Assembly: GCF_003459245.1 (NCBI RefSeq)
Contig: NZ_QRVG01000001.1
Span: 62,001 to 126,000, forward strand
DNA: 64,000 nt
Reading direction: 5' to 3'
Source: Collinsella sp. AF23-2
GTDB taxonomy: Bacteria; Actinomycetota; Coriobacteriia; Coriobacteriales; Coriobacteriaceae
Both the position numbers and the translations under genes were made by a program. Positions 1-7,283 of this stretch are shown piece by piece (the stretch's first letter is position 1; every line of letters begins with the position of its first letter). The notes beneath the pieces are model-generated. The model was not told the origin of the DNA, made no database searches, and saw only the letters and a list, made by a program, of their open reading frames with translations.

Positions 1-2393
1 ACGGCGCGGCCCAACTCATCCGTCTCGAGCAGCGTGCCGTCCACCATAAGACGACGGACGCCGGCGTCGAGCAGCTGTGGCACCTGCGGCGTGAGGTCGA
101 TAGGGTAGGCGTCGTACAAGCGAGAGCGGCCATGGATGTCGGTGCGCACGGGCATGACCTTGCCGTCGATATTCTTGAGCGACAGCTTGCGGGCGCGCAG
201 ACGGCAGTTGGCGCAATCGTGGATGCAGCCATTGGCCACCTGCAGGATGCAGTGCTCGCTCGTCATAACGCGCGGGCGGCCGAACACGGTGATGCCCAGG
301 GCTGCGGGCGCGGAGGTGCCAAGCGAGACGATCTCGTCGAGCGTGATCTCGGGCGAGAGCCAAAACGCGCCGGCTCCGCGCTCGGCAAGTGCCTCCATGC
401 AAGGGGTGTTGTGCACGGGCAGGCAAGAGCGGATCTCCGCCGTGGCGCCAACCTGGGCGGCCAGGGCAAGCTCAGAGATGTTGCCAATAGCGACCGTGGC
501 GCTGGCAACAACCCACGGGTCGACGCGTACGTGGTCAACGGCGCGGCAGACCTCGTCGAGTACGGGTACGATGCCCTGCTCAAGCGCATCGGCGGGGGAG
601 AGCTCGGCCGCATCGAGCGCGTCGGTGGTCATGTAGATGCGCGTTGCACCCTCGGCGCGAGCGGCCTCGGCGGCCTCGAGCGAGGTGACGGTGGCGCAGA
701 TCTGCGGCTCATCGCGGTAGTGCTCGGGCGCGGGGCGGGAATCACTGGTGACAATCGCCGGCAGCTCGAGCGTGCGGGCACGCTCCTCGTACGGCGCCAG
801 AATGGCCTTTTCCAGCGCCTTGCAAGCGGCGGTGCGTACCTTGTGCACAGCGGAGAAGCCCATGCCGCAGCCTTCATCGAGCGCCACATCAAAGCTCGCG
901 GCCTCAAAGGGAGAGGAGCCCATGCGGCCCACATGCTCAACCAGATCGGATGCCTCGACGGCGCGGGTCTTGGCAGCCTCGACGGTAAAGCCCGTGGCCG
1001 TGGCCGTAAGCGATGGGGCGTCGCAGCAGGTGAGCGTGACGACAAACGGTTCGCCCAAACGCGCCACAACGGTTACATCAACGGCGCGGCGGCGCAGCAC
1101 GTCGCGCTTGAGCGCGGCGCCGGCGGCGTCGATGGCGCGCTGGCTGCGGATGATGCGCACGCGGCAGCCCTCGGGCATGCTGCGGGGCACGCGACATTCG
1201 ATGATGTCACCGGCGGCGGCATCATCGGTAGCGATAGTGGTTAGGAACTGATCGAACTCGTCGTCGTGGCGAAGTTCCAACAAGTCGCCCTTGCCCACGG
1301 GCTCAAACAGCTCAATGCGGGCGATGGCGGCGCGGCGACGACGATCGTCGGGTTTGAGCCCGCGCACGTCGCGGTTGGCCAGGCGGCTGCCCAGTACCGT
1401 GCCCACAATCTGGCCGCGGTTGTTGGAGCGCTCGTAACTCATCATCTCGTCGCCCGAGGTGCCGTCCTGATAGGCGTGCGTAAAGTCGCGGTTAAAGCAG
1501 CGCTTGAGTTGGCGCTGGCGAGCGGCGTCCTCGTGCTTATCTACGGCGACCCCGGCCAGCATGTCATCGATTTGATGACGATACACATCGACGATGGAGT
1601 ACACGTAATCGGGCGCCTTCATGCGGCCCTCGAGCTTGAGCGATGCGGCGCCGGCGTCATACAGACGGCGAACGAGCTGCGAAGTGTTGGTGTCGCGCGG
1701 GCATAGAGCGCGCTCGCGTCCGGCAGGGGAGAGCGCGCGGCCGTTCTCGTCGATCAGCTCGTAAGGCAGGCGACAGGGCTGAGCGCACATGCCGCGGTTG
1801 GCCGAGCGGCCCGCCATGGCAAAGCTCGATAGCAGGCACAGGCCCGAGTAGCAAAAGCAGATGGCGCCATGGCTAAAGACCTCAAGGTCCACATCGGGCG
1901 CGGCATGGTGAATGGCGGCGATCTCGTCGATGGAAAGCTCGCGCGAGAGGGTCACGCGGTCAGCGCCCTGCTCGCGGCACCAGATGGTTCCACGGTCATC
2001 ATGGATGTTCGCCTGGGTCGAGATGTGTGTCTCGATGCCGGGCATGGTGTGCTTGACCTCAAAGAACAGGCCCCAGTCCTGGATGATAAAGGCGTCGGCG
2101 CCCAGCGTGGAGCAGCGGTGGATGAGTTGCAGTGCGTCGCCCAGCTCGGACTGCTTGATGACGATGTTGACCGTGACATAGACGCGCGAGCCGGCCAGGT
2201 GTGCAGCACGGCAGGCCTGCTCAAAGGCCTCGTCGGTAAAGTTCGTTGCCTTGCGGCGGGCGTTGAAGCTGCCCATGCCACAGTAGATGGCGTCTGCCCC
2301 GGCAGCGAGTGCGGCGGCAAAGGGTTCCGGGCCTCCGGCGGGGGCCAAGAGCTCGGGTCTGCGGTTGGTGGTTCGACTGGCGGTTGCGGTCAT
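1..2393 (-). CDS. Peptidase U32 family protein (3' end outside window)
   Basis: The minus-strand frame stays open from ATG 2391-2393 to the window edge, about 797 codons, so the C-terminus is missing. Seen: the N-terminal collagenase-like TIM-barrel start LLAPAGGPEPF followed by AGADAIYCGMGSFNAR, then ETHISTQANIHD, VFSHGAICFCYSGLC and a cysteine-rich MCAQPCRLPYEL stretch, and a central SLKLEGRMKAPDYV. All are U32 signatures, and the length suits the long U32 class with a C-terminal DUF3656-like region. The family includes collagenase-like proteases and RNA or ubiquinone hydroxylases (RlhA, UbiU/V), so the substrate cannot be assigned. It is divergent from ridA across a 300-bp promoter region. 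A paralogue lies at 57265-59241. Confidence 0.85.
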   Translation of the reverse strand, partial: MTATASRTTNRRPELLAPAGGPEPFAAALAAGADAIYCGMGSFNARRKATNFTDEAFEQACRAAHLAGSRVYVTVNIVIKQSELGDALQLIHRCSTLGADAFIIQDWGLFFEVKHTMPGIETHISTQANIHDDRGTIWCREQGADRVTLSRELSIDEIAAIHHAAPDVDLEVFSHGAICFCYSGLCLLSSFAMAGRSANRGMCAQPCRLPYELIDENGRALSPAGRERALCPRDTNTSQLVRRLYDAGAASLKLEGRMKAPDYVYSIVDVYRHQIDDMLAGVAVDKHEDAARQRQLKRCFNRDFTHAYQDGTSGDEMMSYERSNNRGQIVGTVLGSRLANRDVRGLKPDDRRRRAAIARIELFEPVGKGDLLELRHDDEFDQFLTTIATDDAAAGDIIECRVPRSMPEGCRVRIIRSQRAIDAAGAALKRDVLRRRAVDVTVVARLGEPFVVTLTCCDAPSLTATATGFTVEAAKTRAVEASDLVEHVGRMGSSPFEAASFDVALDEGCGMGFSAVHKVRTAACKALEKAILAPYEERARTLELPAIVTSDSRPAPEHYRDEPQICATVTSLEAAEAARAEGATRIYMTTDALDAAELSPADALEQGIVPVLDEVCRAVDHVRVDPWVVASATVAIGNISELALAAQVGATAEIRSCLPVHNTPCMEALAERGAGAFWLSPEITLDEIVSLGTSAPAALGITVFGRPRVMTSEHCILQVANGCIHDCANCRLRARKLSLKNIDGKVMPVRTDIHGRSRLYDAYPIDLTPQVPQLLDAGVRRLMVDGTLLETDELGRA

Positions 2394-2575
2394 ATCCTGC
2401 CTTTCAAAATGCTCAGATACTCAAAAGTATAGTGGCGCTGGCGCGACAGGCGATGCCCGTGGTCCAAGCGGGATAAAGTCTTCAGCAGCTTGGGGTGGCT
2501 GCCACAGAACAGAACCGTTCGGCGGTTCGGAGAAACCGTTGGGCGATAAATCTTTCTCGCACAATAATAAAATTC

Positions 2576-2604
2576 TTGCACAGCGCGAAATCCTTGGTTA
2601 CTAT
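2576..2604 (+). promoter_or_regulatory. Predicted sigma-A-type promoter of ridA
   Basis: TTGCAC at 2576-2581 and TACTAT at 2599-2604 are separated by 17 nt. The predicted transcript would start near 2611, directly at the hairpin in the leader. The rest of the 300-bp gap (2394-2693) shows no open frame with coding character. Confidence 0.5.
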
Positions 2605-2612
2605 CCCAATCA

Positions 2613-2660
2613 AGCGCGGTGTTCAGACCGAACTGTGCCTCCCGGTGTGAACACCGCGCT
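2613..2660 (+). promoter_or_regulatory. 5'-leader hairpin of ridA
   Basis: A perfect 13-bp inverted repeat (AGCGCGGTGTTCA at 2613-2625, TGAACACCGCGCT at 2648-2660) with a 22-nt loop begins about where the ridA transcript should start. The ribosome binding site (TAAGGAG, about 2681-2687) is outside the stem, so it may stabilise the mRNA or act as an operator. Function is inferred only. Confidence 0.45.
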
Positions 2661-2693
2661 CACGCTCTCTCAACTGATCGTAAGGAGAAAAAC

Positions 2694-3071
2694 ATGAGCA
2701 AGACCGTCGTGTCTTCCGATAACGCACCCGCAGCCATCGGACCGTATTCCCCCGGCATCCAGACCGGCAACATGGTGTTCCTGTCCGGCCAGCTGGGCAT
2801 CGACCCCGCAACCGGCAAGCTGCCCGAGGGCGTCGAGGCCCAGGCCAAGCAGTCCCTCGCCAACGTCGAGGCCCTGCTGACCGCTGCCGGCGCCACCTTT
2901 GCCGATGTCGTCAAGACCACGGTCTACCTGGCCGACATCGCCGACTTCGCCGCCGTGAACGAGATCTACGCCTCTAAGTTCGAGGCCCCGTTCCCCGCGC
3001 GCAGCGCCTTCCAGGTTGCCGCCCTTCCGGCTGGCGGTCTGGTCGAGATCGAGGTCGTCGCCGCTCTCTAA
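2694..3071 (+). CDS. ridA: RidA family reactive intermediate/imine deaminase
   Basis: A 125-residue protein of normal family length (about 125-130). RidA hydrolyses 2-aminoacrylate and other enamine/imine intermediates released by PLP enzymes, in the cytosol. Seen: MSKTVVSSDNAPAAIGPYSPG at the N-terminus, GQLGIDPATGKLPEG, VVKTTVYLADIADFAAVNEIY, and PARSAFQVAALPAGGLVEIE containing the conserved Arg used for substrate carboxylate binding. The ATG at 2694 has TAAGGAG 7 nt upstream. It is monocistronic, with its own promoter, leader hairpin and terminator. PLP ammonia-lyases such as DpaL, encoded 29 kb away, generate aminoacrylate, so a functional link is plausible but not shown. Confidence 0.93.
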   Translation: MSKTVVSSDNAPAAIGPYSPGIQTGNMVFLSGQLGIDPATGKLPEGVEAQAKQSLANVEALLTAAGATFADVVKTTVYLADIADFAAVNEIYASKFEAPFPARSAFQVAALPAGGLVEIEVVAAL

Positions 3072-3101
3072 GGCGTTGGCCACAACTAAACATGACATGC
3101 A

Positions 3102-3135
3102 AAAAGACCCTGCAGCGCGAGCTGCAGGGTCTTTT
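3102..3135. terminator. Bidirectional intrinsic terminator
   Basis: A 15-bp stem (AAAAGACCCTGCAGC / GCTGCAGGGTCTTTT) with a GCGA tetraloop lies between convergent ridA and the regulator gene ending at 3180. T-tracts are available on both strands. Confidence 0.85.
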
Positions 3136-3179
3136 GTCAAGTGACGGATCGCTTATGGAGCCGCGCTCCATTTTGCTTG

Positions 3180-3836
3180 TTAGCCTTCCTTGCGAACTTT
3201 TTGTAGGTAGCGGTAGACGCTGGGCTCCGAGATGCCGAGTGCGGTCGCGGCGCAGGCAACAGCGCCCTTGAGCATAAAAACGCCGTTGCCGTTAAGGTGG
3301 CGAATAACGTCCACACGATCGGCCTGCCCGAGCGAGGCGACATCCTGCCCGCGGCTTTCGAGCAGCTCGGAAATACTGCGGTCGATGAGCTCCTGTGTAG
3401 ACTCCGAAAGACTTTCAACCTCGATAGACGCGGGCTCCGCCTGCCTTGGCACAGCGTCGAAGCATGCCATGAGCTGCTGCGCCATGGCGTTGATGGAGCG
3501 CACGGTCGAGAGGTCGGTGTTGACGCAGAGCATACCGACGATCTCGTTATCCTCGCGGATAAAGTACGTCGCGGACTCCAGTGTCTTGCCACCGGCACCG
3601 CGCCCCTCGTAGCCCGTAATAAACGGCAGGTCGCGATACTTGGGGTCGTGCATGATCTTGAGCGCCAGATCGGTGGCGGGACCGCCGACCTTACGGCCGC
3701 TTACGATGCCGTTGCGAATATCGACGATGGCATGGTCGGGATCCGAGAAATCGTGCAGCACGATTTCGCTGTTTTTGCCGAGTATCTGCTCAAGGAAATC
3801 GACCATCGGCAAAAAGCGACGTACGGTCTCGTTCAC
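3180..3836 (-). CDS. YheO/DauR-like PAS-HTH transcriptional regulator
   Basis: A 218-residue regulator. Residues about 5-115 match the YheO-like PAS domain (FLEQILGKNSEIVLHDF, then HAIVDIRNGIVSGRKVGGPATDLAL and ATYFIREDNEIVGMLCVNTDL). The C-terminus (RVDVIRHLNGNGVFMLKGAVACAATALGISEPSVYRYLQKVRKEG region) is the matching helix-turn-helix. The GTG start at 3834-3836 is chosen because AAGGAG lies 6 nt upstream and the reading frame then begins just before the PAS domain, as in the family; an upstream start would add 47 residues. It is divergent from the NCS2 permease gene, so it probably controls the purine locus. A related regulator sits at 30448-31101, before dpaL. The ligand is unknown. Confidence 0.85.
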   Translation of the reverse strand: MNETVRRFLPMVDFLEQILGKNSEIVLHDFSDPDHAIVDIRNGIVSGRKVGGPATDLALKIMHDPKYRDLPFITGYEGRGAGGKTLESATYFIREDNEIVGMLCVNTDLSTVRSINAMAQQLMACFDAVPRQAEPASIEVESLSESTQELIDRSISELLESRGQDVASLGQADRVDVIRHLNGNGVFMLKGAVACAATALGISEPSVYRYLQKVRKEG

Positions 3837-4072
3837 GGGCAACTCCTTGGGATGAAATCGGAAATGTTCATAACAATTTTTTCTCATGGTAACACGGTGT
3901 CTATTGACTCGCATATTCGCAGGTACATTGCGTAATACGGACGAGCGGTAGGAATTTGGCGGTAAACGGTCGACCAAAAGAAAAGTTAGATGTTATTTTG
4001 ACAAGACACTTTCCTGACCTGCGGAAATGCATAATCCCAGCTCAAGAACAGTCTGATAACAAAAAATTATTA

Positions 4073-4101
4073 TTGAGAATGAGAAAAATCTTTAATACGA
4101 T
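4073..4101 (+). promoter_or_regulatory. Predicted promoter of the left purine operon
   Basis: TTGAGA at 4073-4078, a 17-nt spacer, and TACGAT at 4096-4101, about 90 bp before the permease ATG. The surrounding 3837-4188 gap is AT-rich compared with flanking genes and holds no credible gene. An imperfect AACAA/TTATT dyad just upstream (about 4057-4075) resembles the AACAAA-N3-TTTGTT boxes before dpaL. Confidence 0.5.
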
Positions 4102-4188
4102 ATGCAACGAAGGCACAACCTCACCCCCGCACTGCGTCACAATAGAGCGTTAGATGCGAAAACAACTACTTCGAGGATTGGTGGTCAA

Positions 4189-5583
4189 ATGGCCCAGGAG
4201 ACGGTTACGAACGGCACTGAAGCCCTGTTCACTCGTGAAGGCATGCCTCCCGTTAAGGAAATGATCCCGTGTGCCCTTCAGCACGTACTGGCATCGTTTG
4301 CCGGCATCATCACCCCGGCTGTCATCATGGCCGGCGTCTACGGCTTTAATAGCCAGCAGAGCACCGACATCATCCAGGTCGCGCTCATTCTTTCGGCAAT
4401 CGACACGGCCCTTCAGGCCTTCGCTCCCTTCCGTCGCATCGGCGGCGGCCTGCCCATCGTCATGGGCGTTTCGTTCGCGTTCTTACCGGCCCTGCAGGCC
4501 ATGGGTGCCTCGGGCTTTAGCTTTGGTGCGCTGTTGGGCGGCGAGATCGTCGGCGGCGCCGTCGCGGTCCTCTTTGGTCTGGCCTACAGCAAGATCAAGT
4601 GGCTGTTCCCGCCCGTCGTGACCGGTACGGTCATCTTCTCCATCGGCGTTTCGCTGTATCCCACGGCCGTCAAGTATATGGCCGGCGGTATGGGTACGCC
4701 ACTGTGGGGCACCCCGCAGGCCTGGTGCGTCGCTCTTATCACCTTCGCCGTGGTCTTTGCGCTCGCCAACTTTGGCAAGGGCACGCTCAAGCTGGGATCC
4801 GTGTTCTTTGGCATGATCGTTGGCATGATCGTCTCCATCCCCTTTGGCATGATCGACTTCTCCAGCGTCGCCACCGCTCAGGTCTTCGCCCTTCCCAAGC
4901 TCATGCCCTATGCGCTCGAGTTTGATCCCGAGGTCTGCATTACCCTCGCCGTCGTGTTCCCCATGGTTGCCATCCAGGTTATCGGCGACGTCTCCGCCGC
5001 CTGCCTGGGCTCCATCGACCGTATGCCCACCGAGCGCGAGCTCTCCGGCGCTATCGTGTCCCAGGGCCTCACCTCTATGGTCGGCGGCCTGCTGGGCGGT
5101 CTTCCCACCAGCGCCCTTGGCCAGAACGTGGGCATCATCTGCTCCAACAAGGTCGTCAACAAGTGGGTCTTTGTGATCATCGCGGCCGTCTTTGCCATCG
5201 CCGGTCTGTTCCCGCAGCTCTCTGCCGTCCTTTCCGCTATCCCGCAGCCCGTCATCGGCGGCGCGACCGTCGGCGTCTTTGGCACCATCACCATGAACGG
5301 CGTGCGCATGTTCACCCGCGAGGGCCTCACGCAGCGCACTACCACCATCGTCGGTACCTCCGTCGTCTTTGGCCTGGGTATCTGGATGGCCAGCGGTTGC
5401 CTTGCCGGCGAGGGTATGCCCGCCTGGGTATCCACCGTCATCGGCTCCAATGCCGTAACCCCCACCGCCATTATGGCCATTGTCCTTAACCTGATCCTTC
5501 CGCAGACGCCGGTCGTGGCTCAGCACATCGATGCTGCCAAGGACGCCGCTGTGGATCTGGTCTTGCCCGAGAGCAAGAAGTAA
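4189..5583 (+). CDS. NCS2 family purine (urate/xanthine/uracil) permease
   Basis: A 464-residue polytopic membrane protein with about 14 hydrophobic segments. Seen: EMIPCALQHVLASFAGIITPAVI at the N-terminus, GGGLPIVMGVSFAFLPAL, and the NCS2 signature ALGQNVGIICSNKVVNKWVF, followed by AIPQPVIGGATVGVFGTI. The family imports nucleobases by proton or sodium symport; position as first gene of an operon with SsnA, YgfK and a xanthine dehydrogenase suggests xanthine or urate as substrate. ATG 4189 is chosen over an upstream in-frame start because the encoded MAQETVTNG begins where homologues begin, although its GAGG is 12 nt away. A second member is at 40658-41971. Confidence 0.9.
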   Translation: MAQETVTNGTEALFTREGMPPVKEMIPCALQHVLASFAGIITPAVIMAGVYGFNSQQSTDIIQVALILSAIDTALQAFAPFRRIGGGLPIVMGVSFAFLPALQAMGASGFSFGALLGGEIVGGAVAVLFGLAYSKIKWLFPPVVTGTVIFSIGVSLYPTAVKYMAGGMGTPLWGTPQAWCVALITFAVVFALANFGKGTLKLGSVFFGMIVGMIVSIPFGMIDFSSVATAQVFALPKLMPYALEFDPEVCITLAVVFPMVAIQVIGDVSAACLGSIDRMPTERELSGAIVSQGLTSMVGGLLGGLPTSALGQNVGIICSNKVVNKWVFVIIAAVFAIAGLFPQLSAVLSAIPQPVIGGATVGVFGTITMNGVRMFTREGLTQRTTTIVGTSVVFGLGIWMASGCLAGEGMPAWVSTVIGSNAVTPTAIMAIVLNLILPQTPVVAQHIDAAKDAAVDLVLPESKK

Positions 5584-5778
5584 CCAATTCGGTGCTATTC
5601 GTCGGCGGGCGCATCGCCTCGTCCGCCGACGTCATGCGGCGCCAAGCCGCACTTCAAAGGGTTTGTCCCTTTGGTGAAGCGTTGACGGGAGAGGGCCCGT
5701 TTCCGGTGTAGGCCGGCGCTTCGCACTCCGCCATGTCAGAGGTGTCAAACCCCGCCCCTGATGTTGAAGGGAGCATTC

Positions 5779-7134
5779 ATGCTTCTGGTCGCTAACGGTT
5801 CCGTTTTTACCCGCAACGCTCAGACCCCGTTCATTCCAAACGGTGCGGTCGCCATTGACGGAGATACGATCGTCGAAGTAGGTCCCGAGTGCGAGCTCAA
5901 GGCCAAGTACCCGGATGCCGAGTACGTCGACGCCCAGGGTAACCTCATCATGCCCGGACTCATCAATTGCCACACCCACATCTACTCGGGTCTGGCCCGC
6001 GGCCTTGCCATTAAGGGCTGCAACCCCACCAACTTCCTGGAGAATCTTGAGCAGCAGTGGTGGAAGATCGATGACAACCTGACGCTCGACGGCACCAAGG
6101 CCAGCGCCTATGCCACGATTCTTGACTCCATCCGCGATGGCGTCACCACGATCTTCGATCACCATGCGAGCTTCTGCGAGATCCCGGGTAGCCTCTTTAC
6201 CATTAAGGACGCCGCTCAGGAGCTGGGCATGCGTTCGTGCTTGTGCTACGAGGTCTCCGATCGCCGCGGTCAGGAAAAATGCGACCAGGCCATTGCCGAG
6301 AACGCCGAGTTTGCCCAGTGGGCCGCCAAGGAGCGTCGCGATAACGACAACCACATGATCGCCGCCATGTTTGGCGGTCACGCCACCTTTACGCTGTCGG
6401 ACGAGACCATGGACAAGATGGCCGAGGCCAACAACGGCCTGACCGGCTTCCACATCCATGTGTGCGAGGGCATGAATGACGTGTGGGACTCCCGCCTCAA
6501 CCGCGGTGGCATCAGTCCCGTCGAGCGCCTGCTGCAGCACAACCTGCTGGGTCCCGACACCATGCTCGGCCACTGCATCCACGTGACGCCCGCCGAGATG
6601 GATATCGTCAAGGAGTCTGGCACCTGGCTCGTCAACAACCCCGAATCCAATATGGGCAACGCCGTGGGCTGCGCCCCCGTGCTCGAATTCTTCCGCCGCG
6701 GCATCCCCGTGTGCATGGGCACCGACGCCTACACCCACGATATGCTCGAGAGCCTTAAGGTTTTCCTGATCATTCAGCGCCACAACGCCGCCATGCCCAA
6801 CGTGGGCTGGTGCGAGGCCATGACCATGCTGTTCGAGAACAACGCCAAGATGGCGAGCAAGTACTTCGATCGCAAGCTCGGTGTGCTCGAGGCCGGCGCT
6901 GCCGCCGACGTCATCGTCATGGACTACAAGCCCTTTACGCCGCTGAGTGAGGAGAACATCGACGGCCATATGCTCTTTGGCATGATGGGCAAAAACTGCC
7001 GCACCACCATCATCAACGGCCGCGTCCTGTACAAGGATCGCGAGTTCGTTGGCATTGATGAGGACAAGATCAACGCGTGGACCATGGCTGAGTCCAAGAA
7101 GCTCTGGAGCACGCTCAACGATCGCGCCTACTAA
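5779..7134 (+). CDS. ssnA: SsnA-type amidohydrolase/aminohydrolase
   Basis: A 451-residue member of the metal-dependent amidohydrolase superfamily (COG0402 type). Visible metal-site elements in order: NCHTHIYSGLARG (His65, His67), GFHIHVCEG, LGHCIHVTPAEM and MGTDAYTHDM with the catalytic Asp. The start ATG 5779 follows GAAGGGAG by 5 nt. SsnA is one of the conserved genes of the anaerobic purine/urate cluster and probably hydrolyses a purine-derived ring or amidine; the exact substrate is not established from the sequence. It lies 195 bp after the permease, with hairpins in the gap, and 149 bp before ygfK. Confidence 0.88.
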   Translation: MLLVANGSVFTRNAQTPFIPNGAVAIDGDTIVEVGPECELKAKYPDAEYVDAQGNLIMPGLINCHTHIYSGLARGLAIKGCNPTNFLENLEQQWWKIDDNLTLDGTKASAYATILDSIRDGVTTIFDHHASFCEIPGSLFTIKDAAQELGMRSCLCYEVSDRRGQEKCDQAIAENAEFAQWAAKERRDNDNHMIAAMFGGHATFTLSDETMDKMAEANNGLTGFHIHVCEGMNDVWDSRLNRGGISPVERLLQHNLLGPDTMLGHCIHVTPAEMDIVKESGTWLVNNPESNMGNAVGCAPVLEFFRRGIPVCMGTDAYTHDMLESLKVFLIIQRHNAAMPNVGWCEAMTMLFENNAKMASKYFDRKLGVLEAGAAADVIVMDYKPFTPLSEENIDGHMLFGMMGKNCRTTIINGRVLYKDREFVGIDEDKINAWTMAESKKLWSTLNDRAY

Positions 7135-7149
7135 TTCACAAGTAGATTC

Positions 7150-7185
7150 GCGCGCGTCGGATGTTTCGCCGCATCCGACGCGCGC
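7150..7185 (+). promoter_or_regulatory. Strong intergenic hairpin between ssnA and ygfK
   Basis: A perfect 14-bp stem (GCGCGCGTCGGATG / CATCCGACGCGCGC) with an 8-nt loop begins 15 nt after the ssnA stop. There is no T-tract, so it is more likely an mRNA processing or 3'-end-stabilising element than an intrinsic terminator. Confidence 0.6.
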
Positions 7186-7283
7186 ATAGGCGGCCTCCGC
7201 GGGGTCGCCGGCGCTGTGCTAGCGCTACACCGTATTTGCGCCCGCCGCGCGGTCTCGCCGGGCGTTACAGAGAGGAGCTCACT

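Noticed and set aside
3837..4188. Purine riboswitch before the first permease
   Set aside because: The conserved aptamer core and loop-loop bases of the guanine/xanthine classes are not found; the region looks like a promoter/operator.
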